The notes under the pieces: generated by a model
Database searches by the model: none
The model's input: only the letters and a program-made list of their open reading frames with translations
Told to the model about the DNA's origin: nothing
Assembly (NCBI GenBank): GCA_003156715.1
Contig: PMHO01000003.1
Location: 1,431-49,897 of the forward strand
Direction of reading: 5' to 3'
DNA from: Candidatus Tityobacter terrigena
GTDB lineage: Bacteria > Vulcanimicrobiota > Vulcanimicrobiia > Vulcanimicrobiales > Vulcanimicrobiaceae
DNA length: 48,467 bases
Part shown: positions 8,598 to 15,799 of the stretch, piece by piece
Position numbering within the stretch: position 1 is the first letter of the stretch
Layout of the letters: each line of letters starts with the position of its first letter
Made by a program: the position numbers and the translations under genes

Positions 8598-9584
8598 GTG
8601 AACCTCGAAGAGCGCTTTGCGCTGACCTTCGACGACGTCGTTGCCGCGGCGCAACGGCTTCGCGGCGTCGCCCATCGCACCGCGGTCGTCACCTCGCGCA
8701 CGCTGGACGCGCGGACCGGCGCTGCGGCGTTTCTGAAGTGCGAGAACCTTCAGCGCATGGGTGCGTTCAAATTTCGGGGCGCGTACAACCGCCTCGCGCA
8801 GCTGGCCGAAAGGGAGCGCCGCGCCGGCGTGGTCGCGTTTTCCAGCGGCAATCACGCGCAAGGCGTAGCGCTGGCCGCGCAGATTCTGGGCATCCCCGCG
8901 GCGATCGTGATGCCGCGCGACGCGCCCGCGACCAAAGTTGCCGCGACGCGCGATTACGGCGCCGAAATCGTCTTCTACGAACGCGAGCACACGAACCGCG
9001 CCGAGATTGCCGCCGCGCTCGCGCGCGAGCGCGGCGCGACGCTCGTGCCGCCATTCGACGATCCGGCGATCATCGCCGGGCAGGGCACGGCCGCGCTCGA
9101 GCTGCTCGAAGACGTGCCCGATCTCGACGTGCTGCTGGTTCCGGCGGGCGGCGGCGGATTGCTCGCCGGCTGTGCGCTAGCCGCGTCCGGCCTGCGTCCC
9201 GGACTCGCGCTCTACGGCGTCGAGCCCGCGGCTGGTGACGACTTCGCGCAATCGTTCGCGCTTGGCGAACGCGTCGAAATCCCGGTGCCGAAAACGATCG
9301 CCGACGGGCAACAGACGACCTCGCCGGGCGAACTCACCTTCCCGATCGTGAAGAACCTATGCGCCGGCATTCTTACGGTCAACGACGACGATCTACGCGG
9401 CGCGATGCGCTTCGCGTTCGAGCGCCTCAAGCTCGTGATCGAGCCGAGCGGCGGAGCGGCCCTAGCGGCTCTGCTTGCCGCCAAGCTCGACGCGCGAGGC
9501 CGCCGCGTCGGGGTCGTGCTGAGTGGTGGCAACGTGGATCCCGCCGGCTACGCGGCAATCCTGGCCGAGCGCGCGCCGGCCTAA
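8598..9584 (+). CDS. Threonine dehydratase-like PLP enzyme (or serine racemase)
   Basis: A 328-residue fold-type II pyridoxal-phosphate enzyme. The Schiff-base lysine is K58 in GAFKFRGA, the substrate/PLP loop SSGNHAQG is at 82-89, and the PLP-phosphate loop PAGGGGLLAG is at 182-191. There is no C-terminal ACT regulatory domain, so it resembles catabolic threonine dehydratase or serine racemase rather than the feedback-inhibited biosynthetic IlvA. The start is a GTG at 8598, three bases after the phosphoesterase stop. Expected reaction: deamination of L-threonine/L-serine to 2-oxo acids in the cytoplasm. Its stop overlaps that of the convergent MarR gene. Confidence 0.88.
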   Translation: MNLEERFALTFDDVVAAAQRLRGVAHRTAVVTSRTLDARTGAAAFLKCENLQRMGAFKFRGAYNRLAQLAERERRAGVVAFSSGNHAQGVALAAQILGIPAAIVMPRDAPATKVAATRDYGAEIVFYEREHTNRAEIAAALARERGATLVPPFDDPAIIAGQGTAALELLEDVPDLDVLLVPAGGGGLLAGCALAASGLRPGLALYGVEPAAGDDFAQSFALGERVEIPVPKTIADGQQTTSPGELTFPIVKNLCAGILTVNDDDLRGAMRFAFERLKLVIEPSGGAALAALLAAKLDARGRRVGVVLSGGNVDPAGYAAILAERAPA

Positions 9585-10030
9585 GCTATCTCGATCGAGG
9601 CGATGGCGCGGCGCAGGATGTCGCGTAGCGCGCGCTGGTCGGCTAGCGAAAGCCGGTCGATTGCCGGCGGCGGCTTGAGCATGCGTTGCCGCACCTTCTG
9701 CTGCAGGCGCGTGCCGGCCGGCGTCATGATCAAGGCTTTCACGCGCCGGTCGTAGTCGGCGCTGCGGCGCTCGACGTAACCGTGCGATTCGAGCTTGTCG
9801 ACGATAGCCGTCACGTTCGAGGCGTCGCAACTCAGGGTCGTCGCGAGGTCGCTCATGGCCAAAGGCTGGTCGTTGGAAAGGGTCTTGAGCGCAAACATCT
9901 GCTGCGGGGTCAGGTCGAATTCAGCGGCGATGCTCTCGATGTACGGCTTGCTGACCTTGACCAGGTCCCATAACAGCTCCCAAGCCTGTGCTCCAAGCTC
10001 GGATTTCTCAGATTTGTGCGCGCCGATCAC
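9581..10030 (-). CDS. MarR-family transcriptional regulator
   Basis: A 149-residue winged-helix protein. The recognition region LAMSDLATTLSCDASNVTAIVDKLESHGYVERR followed by the wing DRRVKALIMTPAG is the usual MarR layout (about residues 57-107). MarR proteins bind palindromes as dimers and usually respond to small phenolic or other aromatic ligands. The start is a GTG at 10030 with no properly spaced ribosome binding site; a promoter at 10037-10065 would place transcription start on the GTG itself. It is divergent from the small ORF/sigma factor operon and likely controls the AT-rich region between them. Confidence 0.88.
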   Translation of the reverse strand: MIGAHKSEKSELGAQAWELLWDLVKVSKPYIESIAAEFDLTPQQMFALKTLSNDQPLAMSDLATTLSCDASNVTAIVDKLESHGYVERRSADYDRRVKALIMTPAGTRLQQKVRQRMLKPPPAIDRLSLADQRALRDILRRAIASIEIA

Positions 10031-10036
10031 CGCTCC

Positions 10037-10065
10037 ATGATAACCGAAGCAAGGGCTTTGCGCAA
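10037..10065 (-). promoter_or_regulatory. Candidate promoter for the MarR gene (leaderless)
   Basis: On the minus strand TTGCGC (10065-10060) and TATCAT (10042-10037) are separated by 17 bases. The -10 box ends six bases before the GTG start of the MarR gene, so transcription would begin at or next to the start codon, giving a leaderless mRNA. This agrees with the absence of a usable ribosome binding site. An alternative minus-strand -10, TATACT at 10097-10092, exists further upstream. Confidence 0.4.
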
Positions 10066-10070
10066 GACCC

Positions 10071-10099
10071 TTGACTCTTATGAAAGTCGGTAGTATAAA
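10071..10099 (+). promoter_or_regulatory. Sigma-70-like promoter with inverted repeats, upstream of the sORF/ECF sigma operon
   Basis: TTGACT at 10071-10076 and TATAAA at 10094-10099 are separated by exactly 17 bases, the best consensus promoter in the window and set in an AT-rich island of otherwise GC-rich DNA. Two small inverted repeats overlap it: GACT-N8-AGTC (10073-10088) across the spacer and TAGT-ATAA-ACTA (10091-10102) across the -10. They are plausible operators for the divergent MarR protein, though neither is a proven site. Confidence 0.55.
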
Positions 10100-10155
10100 C
10101 TAATTACTTGACAAACCAAAGCAATATCCTGAGCCGGCCGGTAGGAGGGCTAACC

Positions 10156-10302
10156 TTGGACGATCGCAAGCAGCGCGTGGACGACGCGGGCCCCATGGAG
10201 TGGTTCATGGGAGCGTTGCGCATCGTCGAGTTTCAGGGAGGCTATTTCGACGATCTCAGCCGCGCGACGGCGGCCAGCGCCCCGCCGTGCGAAACCCGGT
10301 GA
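10156..10302 (+). CDS. Small protein coupled to the ECF sigma factor (48 aa)
   Basis: A TTG at 10156 is placed seven bases after a perfect AGGAGG (10143-10148), the strongest ribosome binding site in the neighbourhood. It opens a 48-codon frame beginning DDRKQRVDDAGPMEWFMGAL and continuing with a short amphipathic stretch (RIVEFQGGYFDDLSR). Its TGA overlaps the GTG start of the sigma factor gene (GTGA), so translation of the sigma factor is probably coupled to it. No family recognised. It could be a true regulatory peptide or just a translated leader; an in-frame ATG at 10108 lacks a ribosome binding site. Confidence 0.5.
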   Translation: MDDRKQRVDDAGPMEWFMGALRIVEFQGGYFDDLSRATAASAPPCETR

Positions 10303-10877
10303 GCACGGTGCTCGAAGGGCGGGTCGACGAGGTGCTCGTCGATGCAGCCCGGGCCGGGTCGTCCGAGGCGTTCGGCGAGCTCGTGGTGCGTTATCGCGCG
10401 CCGTTGGTCCGACTGGCGTACCGTCTGACGCACGACCACGAGGAAGCTGACGACATCGCACAGGACGCGTTCATTCGCGCCTATCGAGGATTGGGCGACT
10501 TTCGCCCGGACCGTCCTTTCGCACGCTGGCTGTTCGTCATCGCGCGCAATGCATCGCTCGACGCCATCCGCCGCCGCCGACGCTCGAAAGGGATCGAACC
10601 GGAGGAGCTGCTTTCGGGCGAGGGCACGACGCACGACCTCGGCCCCGAGGAGCTAGCATTGCAAAACGACGAGGCGTTGCGCGTTCGGCTCGCGCTCGAT
10701 GCACTGCCCCCCAAATATCGCGAGGTGCTGGAGCTCTACTACCTCGGAAACTTCCTCTACCGCGAGATCGCCGAACGGCTCGCAATGCCGATCGGAACCG
10801 TCAAAACCTACATTTCGCGCGCCAAGCGACGCCTGCGCCACGAACTCGAAGCAGAAGCCGAACTCCTAGCCGCCTAA
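10299..10877 (+). CDS. ECF-type RNA polymerase sigma factor
   Basis: A 192-residue protein with the two conserved domains of extracytoplasmic-function sigma factors. Region 2 covers about residues 25-97: FGELVVRYRAPLVRLAYRLT, then the EEADDIAQDAFIRAYRGL core-binding helix and FARWLFVIARNASLDAIRRR. Region 4 covers about 125-180: LDALPPKYREVLELYYLGNF then REIAERLAMPIGTVKTYISR, the helix-turn-helix for the -35. The GTG start at 10299 overlaps the stop of a 48-codon small ORF. No anti-sigma gene of the usual zinc-finger type follows; instead a large palindrome and a convergent gene lie downstream. What it regulates is unknown. Confidence 0.9.
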   Translation: MSTVLEGRVDEVLVDAARAGSSEAFGELVVRYRAPLVRLAYRLTHDHEEADDIAQDAFIRAYRGLGDFRPDRPFARWLFVIARNASLDAIRRRRRSKGIEPEELLSGEGTTHDLGPEELALQNDEALRVRLALDALPPKYREVLELYYLGNFLYREIAERLAMPIGTVKTYISRAKRRLRHELEAEAELLAA

Positions 10878-10914
10878 CGCCCCGCGTATGCGCGGAGCGC
10901 CCTAAGCAAACGAA

Positions 10915-11016
10915 GGAAGTTCTGATTTGGCGCAGGCCTAGGCGCCGGCGGCCGAAGTGTACTTACGCGTACATGAGGCCGCCGGCAACGACGGCCTGCG
11001 TCAAATCAGAACTTCC
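10915..11016. repeat. Nested 102-bp imperfect palindrome between convergent genes
   Basis: Outer arms 10915-10938 and 10993-11016 are complementary over 24 positions with a single mismatch that is a G-U pair in RNA (ends GGAAGTTCTG and CAGAACTTCC). Inside lie a perfect 10-bp pair (GCCGGCGGCC 10944-10953 with GGCCGCCGGC 10977-10986) and an inner TGTAC/GTACA stem (10958-10962, 10969-10973) with a six-base loop. The total is about 39 paired positions. It separates the sigma factor gene from the convergent AhpD-like gene, whose last five codons and stop are inside the right arm. It may act as a bidirectional terminator without a T-run, or be a dispersed palindromic element. Confidence 0.8.
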
Positions 11017-11609
11017 CTTCCCATCCCGTGGAATTCGGGGTTGGGGCGCAGATGCATCAGTTCGGCCATGCGGTTGGAGAAGCCGAAGAATGAGGCGATC
11101 GCCGCGATGTCCCAGAGGTCGCGCTCGCTGAACCCCTCGGCGCGAAGGTTGGCCAGTTCCTCGTCGCCGGGAGCGAAGCCGGGCTCGTTGACGTGGGAGG
11201 CAAAAGCGAGCATCGCCCGCCAGCGAGGCGAGAGATCGGCGGTGCGCCAGTTGATTGCGATCCGATCGGCGAGCACCGGGTCTTTGCCGAGAATGCGCAG
11301 TGCTGCGCCGTGCGCCGTCACGCAGTACTGGCAGCGGTTCTCCGACGAGACCGCGACGACGATCGCCTCGCGTTCGGCGCGGCTTAGTCCGCCTTCGGCG
11401 CGCATCAGCACGTCGTGGTAGTGCATGAAAGCGCGAAAGTGTTCCGGTCGCGCGGCGTACGCCAAGAAAACGTTGGGAACGAACCCAACTTTCTCGCGGT
11501 TTTTTTCGAAGACCGCGCGGATGTCGTCGGGCAGCTCCGCTTCAGGCGGCGGCGGAAAGCGCAAAGCACCGTCGCTCGGGGTTCCTGCCGTCTTACGATC
11601 GTGTATCAC
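11001..11609 (-). CDS. AhpD-like peroxidase-related protein
   Basis: A 202-residue all-helical protein of the AhpD/carboxymuconolactone-decarboxylase superfamily. It has the redox motif CQYCVTAH (C93, C96, H100) preceded by an acidic ExxxxxVSSEN stretch, as in 'uncharacterized peroxidase-related enzyme' proteins. The start is a GTG at 11609 after GAGGTTAAC, one base beyond the FAD oxidoreductase stop; longer frames run into that gene. Family members use the CxxC pair to reduce peroxides or pass electrons. It is the third gene of a leftward operon with a cysteine-cluster protein and an FAD oxidoreductase. Confidence 0.85.
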   Translation of the reverse strand: MIHDRKTAGTPSDGALRFPPPPEAELPDDIRAVFEKNREKVGFVPNVFLAYAARPEHFRAFMHYHDVLMRAEGGLSRAEREAIVVAVSSENRCQYCVTAHGAALRILGKDPVLADRIAINWRTADLSPRWRAMLAFASHVNEPGFAPGDEELANLRAEGFSERDLWDIAAIASFFGFSNRMAELMHLRPNPEFHGMGREVLI

Positions 11610-11610
11610 G

Positions 11611-13194
11611 TTAACCTCGCAGCATCTCGCGGGCGGCGTTGTGACCGGCGGCTCCCATGACACCTCCGCCCGGATGGGCCGCGGAACCGCACAGGAACAA
11701 ATTTTTGATGGGCGTTCGATAGCTGGAATAGCCGGCCGCCGGACGGAAAACGAAAAGGCGGTTCAACCCCATTGCGCCCTGAAAAATGTTGCCGCCCGTC
11801 AGATTGAACGTGCGCTCGATGTCGACCGGACTGAGAATCTGGCGCGCGATGACCGACTCTTTGAAGCCCGGCGCATGGCGCTCGACCATCTCGAAGCAGC
11901 GGTCGGCGAAGGCGTCCTTCGCAGCCTGGTCCCACGACCCGTCCGCGAGCTGATAGGGCGCATACTGACAGAACATCGACATCAAGTGTTTGCCCTCGGG
12001 AGCGACGGTTGGATCGAGCGCCGAGGGAATGGTGCACTCGACCACGGGCTCGGCCGAGGGCCGGCCGTATTTTGCGTCGTCGTAGCCGCGCTCGATGAAG
12101 TCTTGGTCGGGGCACAAATGGATCGTTCCGCGGTGCTGCGGGCCGGCCGATGCACCCGGAGCGGCGCTGAAGTTCGGAAGCTGCGAGAGCGCGACGTTGA
12201 TTTTGGCCGAAGCGCTGGCGTAGTCGATCCGCTTGATCTCGGCCAGAAACTCGGGCGGCAGGAGACTCGCCTCGACGAAGCTTTCAAAGGTCAGGCGGCA
12301 GTCGACGCTGCTGGCAACGTGTCGTGCCCGCAGCTCATCGCCGTTCGCTAGCACGACGCCGGCCGCGCTCCCTTTCTCGACGATGATGCGCGCCACTTCG
12401 GCCTCCGTTCGAATTTCGGCGCCGAGCTCGCGCGCCGCCTTCGCCAGTGCTTGGGTCAGGCTTCCCATGCCGCCCTCGACGTAGCTCCACACGCCGCGTT
12501 TGCCGTTGGTCTCGCCCATCACGTGATGGAAGAGAACGTAGGCGGTACCCGGCATCGAGGGCGCGGCGAACGCACCGATGATCGCATCGGTCGCGAGGGT
12601 CCCCTTCAGCTGCTCCGAGTCGAACCAGCGGTCGAGGATGGCTCGCGCAGGCCCGGTCAAAACGTCGATCGTTTCGCCCATCGCCCCATTGAGCTTGTGG
12701 GCGGCAAGGCCCAGCTTCGCAAGGCTGACGAAGTCTCGCGGGCCGGGCCGAACGACGTTGGGCGGCGTCTGCATCAGCGTCGGTTCGATTGCCGCCGCGA
12801 CCCGTTCGAGCATCCGCTCGTACTCGGGGTAGCGCTGCGCGTCGCGTTGGCTGAACTTAGCGATCTCGCGTTGATTGGCGGCGCCGTCGGGGCCGAGCAG
12901 CAGGTAGCGACCGTCCACGAACGGCGAGAACGACGACGGGTTGCGCTCGATCAGGCGAAAGCCGTAGTCGCGCAGTCGCAAGTCCCGCACGATCTCCGGT
13001 CGAAACAAGCTGTTGACGTAGGCCGCGGTCGAGACTTTGAAGCCGGGGAAGATGTTGTCTTCGGTTACGCACGCGCCGCCCACGATGTACCGTCGCTCCA
13101 GTACGAGGACGCGCCGCTTAGCGCGCGCCAAGTAGGCTGCGGTCACGAGGCCGTTGTGACCACCCCCGATGATGATTGCGTCGTACGGTTTCAG
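11611..13194 (-). CDS. PYROXD2-like FAD-dependent oxidoreductase (phytoene-dehydrogenase superfamily)
   Basis: A 527-residue flavoprotein. The N-terminal dinucleotide-binding fold is explicit (YDAIIIGGGHNGLVTAAYLA, then a basic strand VLVLERR), and the C-terminal FAD motif LFLCGSAAHPGGGVMGAAGH is intact. It resembles PYROXD2 and bacterial carotenoid-desaturase relatives. The start is unusual: there is no ATG, GTG or TTG in frame until 13386, deep inside the upstream gene, whereas a CTG at 13194 overlaps the upstream stop (CTGA) and follows GGAG by six bases. The protein would then begin with KPYDAII, the expected family start. Substrate unknown; carotenoid chemistry is only one possibility, and no other carotenoid gene is nearby. 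Confidence 0.85.
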   Translation of the reverse strand: MKPYDAIIIGGGHNGLVTAAYLARAKRRVLVLERRYIVGGACVTEDNIFPGFKVSTAAYVNSLFRPEIVRDLRLRDYGFRLIERNPSSFSPFVDGRYLLLGPDGAANQREIAKFSQRDAQRYPEYERMLERVAAAIEPTLMQTPPNVVRPGPRDFVSLAKLGLAAHKLNGAMGETIDVLTGPARAILDRWFDSEQLKGTLATDAIIGAFAAPSMPGTAYVLFHHVMGETNGKRGVWSYVEGGMGSLTQALAKAARELGAEIRTEAEVARIIVEKGSAAGVVLANGDELRARHVASSVDCRLTFESFVEASLLPPEFLAEIKRIDYASASAKINVALSQLPNFSAAPGASAGPQHRGTIHLCPDQDFIERGYDDAKYGRPSAEPVVECTIPSALDPTVAPEGKHLMSMFCQYAPYQLADGSWDQAAKDAFADRCFEMVERHAPGFKESVIARQILSPVDIERTFNLTGGNIFQGAMGLNRLFVFRPAAGYSSYRTPIKNLFLCGSAAHPGGGVMGAAGHNAAREMLRG

Positions 13195-13892
13195 CGCAAT
13201 CTCCGGCGCGTCTTGGGCGGATGCTTGGGTTGGAATGGTGAACCCGGCACGAAATTCCGATCGTGACGCAAGGACGCGTCGACGTCCTCGCAGCCGATCG
13301 GCGTAAAGGCGCGGCAGTCGTGCGGCCGTCCTTCGTAGATGCCGCAGTAGTGGCGCCCCGAGCTCGATCCTTTGAGGAAGACGCACTGGTCCGCGACGTC
13401 GTCGGTGACCTTGCGCAAATAACCGACCGAGAAACCATCGGCCGAATCGCGCTTGACGACGTATTCGTCGAGCGCGTCCTCATAGTTCATCCCCAAGAAA
13501 TCGGCGATGCGCTGCACGTCGGCTTTTGAGACGAACGGCTCGTATCCGCTGCAGCACTCGGCGCAGCCGGGCGGGCAGGCGATGTTGTCGGGCATGTCGC
13601 GCAGATGCTTGCGGGCCAGCTCGATGACGGCGCGAACGGCCTGCACGAATTCAGGGTCGTCGTTGTACTTGTAGATCCATTCCTTCTGAGTGATCTCGTT
13701 GGTATTGTAGTTGTTGGTGATCTTCTGGTTGTAGAGGATCGTGACGTGTTCTTCGGTGATCTCGATCTCGTGGACGTGCTCCATGGGGGCCAGGTCCAGC
13801 ATTTCGAGCCGCGTGGGCTGCCGCGTACGGTTGGTGAACGAGCGAAGCTCGCGAAGGGCCGCGTGCGATATGAGGTCGATCGGTTCGTGCAT
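13191..13892 (-). CDS. YkgJ-family cysteine cluster protein
   Basis: A 233-residue protein. The cluster CPPGCAECC (C106, C110, C113, C114) with later cysteines C170, C183, C193 and C201 (CVFLKGSSSGRHYCGIY, RPHDCRAF, IGC) is the YkgJ/CxxCxxCC metal-binding pattern, likely holding Zn or an Fe-S centre. The first hundred residues are an extra acidic domain (VHEIEITEEHVTILYNQKIT) not needed for the core fold. It is the first gene of the leftward operon and its TGA overlaps the CTG start of the FAD oxidoreductase. Function of the family is not established; the context suggests redox or metal handling. Confidence 0.85.
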   Translation of the reverse strand: MHEPIDLISHAALRELRSFTNRTRQPTRLEMLDLAPMEHVHEIEITEEHVTILYNQKITNNYNTNEITQKEWIYKYNDDPEFVQAVRAVIELARKHLRDMPDNIACPPGCAECCSGYEPFVSKADVQRIADFLGMNYEDALDEYVVKRDSADGFSVGYLRKVTDDVADQCVFLKGSSSGRHYCGIYEGRPHDCRAFTPIGCEDVDASLRHDRNFVPGSPFQPKHPPKTRRRLR

Positions 13893-13970
13893 GGGCTGGC
13901 TTTCTCGGCCGACCCCGCCGGCCCCGGCAAGGTGCGCAACGGAACCTGCGGAATTTGCGTTGGTAACGGA

Positions 13971-14561
13971 ATGGTCAAAAAAGAACGCGCGCTCGGTTGG
14001 GTGTTTCGCGTAGCGCGGCCGGCGGCCGCGTTCGTTGCGTTGTCGGCGGTGCTCGGGGCGCCGGCAGCGTCCCGCGCCGGCAGCGCGGATGCGGCCCTGC
14101 AGAACAAGATCCGCAGCGTGTATGCTTCGGTCAAGTCGTACCGGCTGACGGTCCTAGGCTCCGTCCGGTCGACCGGCGACTTCGTCGCACCCAACAAGTA
14201 CGAGATGACGACCGATCTCGACGGCAAGCCCGTCAAGACGATCATCATCGGCACGACCTACTGGATCTACGATCAGGGAAAATGGGAAAAGTCGGGCGAT
14301 ACGGGCTCGAGCTTGGACGCCGACATCGCCGGCGTCATACGCCGCCTCAAGCTAGGAACGGCCAGCAACTTCGTCCGCCTGCCAGACCAGATGAGAAACG
14401 GAAAGCGCACCGGAGCCTTTCGCGTCTCTTTCGGGGGCAGCAACGAGGTGTGCGATTTCGACCTGCAAACGTATTACGTCACCCGCTGCCAGCGCGACGA
14501 GCTGACGATCCTCTACTCCGGCTTCAACGACCCGTCCAACACGATACCAGTCGTTAGGTAA
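13971..14561 (+). CDS. LolA-like periplasmic/secreted protein
   Basis: A 196-residue protein with an N-terminal membrane/signal segment (about residues 12-36, ending in AASRAGSA). The rest alternates beta-strands (YRLTVLGSVRSTGDFVAPNK, YEMTTDLDGKPVKTIIIGTT, YWIYDQGKWEKS), a layout typical of LolA/LolB-fold or outer-membrane-lipoprotein-sorting-like proteins. I place it there by strand pattern only. Two cysteines (VCDFD and VTRCQRDE) could form a disulfide. No strong ribosome binding site precedes the ATG. It is divergent from the redox operon and convergent with the amidohydrolase, with five bases between stops. Confidence 0.65.
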   Translation: MVKKERALGWVFRVARPAAAFVALSAVLGAPAASRAGSADAALQNKIRSVYASVKSYRLTVLGSVRSTGDFVAPNKYEMTTDLDGKPVKTIIIGTTYWIYDQGKWEKSGDTGSSLDADIAGVIRRLKLGTASNFVRLPDQMRNGKRTGAFRVSFGGSNEVCDFDLQTYYVTRCQRDELTILYSGFNDPSNTIPVVR

Positions 14562-14566
14562 CGGCC

Positions 14567-15745
14567 CTAGGGGGCTTGCGTGGGAGCGTCCAGCGCGATC
14601 GCCGTCAACAGGCGCACTCCCGTTTCGAGCGCGGTCTCATCGATGTCGAAGCGTTCGTGATGGTGGGGAAAGCCGGTGCGCTCGTCCGCGCAGCTTCCCA
14701 CGAGCGCAAAACAGGCCGGCACTTTCTGGGCGAAAAACGCAAAATCTTCGGCCCCCATGTGCCGTTCCGAGCGGATGACGCGCTTGCTGCCGAACTCGCG
14801 CTCCGCAAGCGCCCACACGTAGGCCGTCTGTTCGGAATCGTTTGAGGTGACCGGGTAGCGCCAAAGATAGGCAAAGTCGTAACGCGCTCCGGCGCCTTCG
14901 CAAACGCCGCGCAGCACGCGCTCGATGCGCTCCGACATCTTGGCGCGAACGTCCGGGTTGAAGGCCCGCACCGTGCCGAGCAGCTCGACGCGCGAAGGGA
15001 TGACGTTGTGCGTCGTGCCGCCGGCCACGGCTCCGATCGTGATAACCGCCGGCTCGACCGGGTCGATCTCCCGGCTGACGACTTGCTGCACCGAGGTCAC
15101 GAATTGCGCGGCGACGAGGATCGGATCGACCGAGAGGTGCGGTGCGGCACCGTGGCCGCCGCGGCCGTGAATGGTCACTTCGATCGAATCGCTCGAGGCG
15201 TAAAACTCGCCCTCGCGCAGACCGATCACGCCGGTCGGGAGCTGCGAGAATAAGTGCAGCCCGTACGCGCGCTCGACGCCGAAGCGCTCGATGAGGCCCT
15301 CCTCGACCATGGCGCGCGCACCACCCTTGCCTTCTTCGGCGGGCTGAAAACAGAGCACCACGGTGCCCCGCAGGGCGTCGCGCTTTTCGGCAATCAGTGC
15401 CGCGGCGCCGAGCAGAATTGCGACGTGGCCATCGTGCCCGCAGGCGTGCATGCGTCCGGCGATTCGCGAGCGATAACCGTGCTCGGCTTCTTCTTGGAGC
15501 GGCAGTGCGTCCATGTCGGCGCGCAGCATGATCGTTTTGCCGGGCTGCTCGCTGCGAAGGACGCCGACGACGCCGGTCGTCGCGATCTGCTCGTGCACTT
15601 CGTAACCGAGCGCACGCAAGCGCTGGGCCGCGATCCCCGCCGTACGGTATTCCTCGAAGCCGAGCTCGGGAAAGGCGTGCAGATCGCGGCGCAGCGCGAT
15701 GACGTCCTGTAAGAGATCGCGCGAAGGAGCCAGCGGCGGCGCCAT
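14567..15745 (-). CDS. M20 family amidohydrolase (hippurate hydrolase-like)
   Basis: A 392-residue metallopeptidase-family enzyme. Metal ligands and motifs are visible in order: LHAFPELGFEE, LRADMDALPLQEE, MHACGHDGHVAILLGAA, QPAEEGKGGARAM, a dimerisation lid with GRGGHGAAPH, and HMGAEDFAFF near the C-terminus. Relatives cleave N-acyl groups from amino acids, hippurate or indole-acetic-acid conjugates in the cytoplasm. The ATG at 15745 gives the usual length and start; an in-frame ATG at 15787 is possible, and neither has a good ribosome binding site. It is divergent from the ROK kinase gene, with 54 bases between starts. Confidence 0.9.
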   Translation of the reverse strand: MAPPLAPSRDLLQDVIALRRDLHAFPELGFEEYRTAGIAAQRLRALGYEVHEQIATTGVVGVLRSEQPGKTIMLRADMDALPLQEEAEHGYRSRIAGRMHACGHDGHVAILLGAAALIAEKRDALRGTVVLCFQPAEEGKGGARAMVEEGLIERFGVERAYGLHLFSQLPTGVIGLREGEFYASSDSIEVTIHGRGGHGAAPHLSVDPILVAAQFVTSVQQVVSREIDPVEPAVITIGAVAGGTTHNVIPSRVELLGTVRAFNPDVRAKMSERIERVLRGVCEGAGARYDFAYLWRYPVTSNDSEQTAYVWALAEREFGSKRVIRSERHMGAEDFAFFAQKVPACFALVGSCADERTGFPHHHERFDIDETALETGVRLLTAIALDAPTQAP

Positions 15746-15799
15746 AAGGGGGGTGTTCGCGTTTCGGGCCGAACCGCCTCGCCGCATGAAGGCTCTTGG

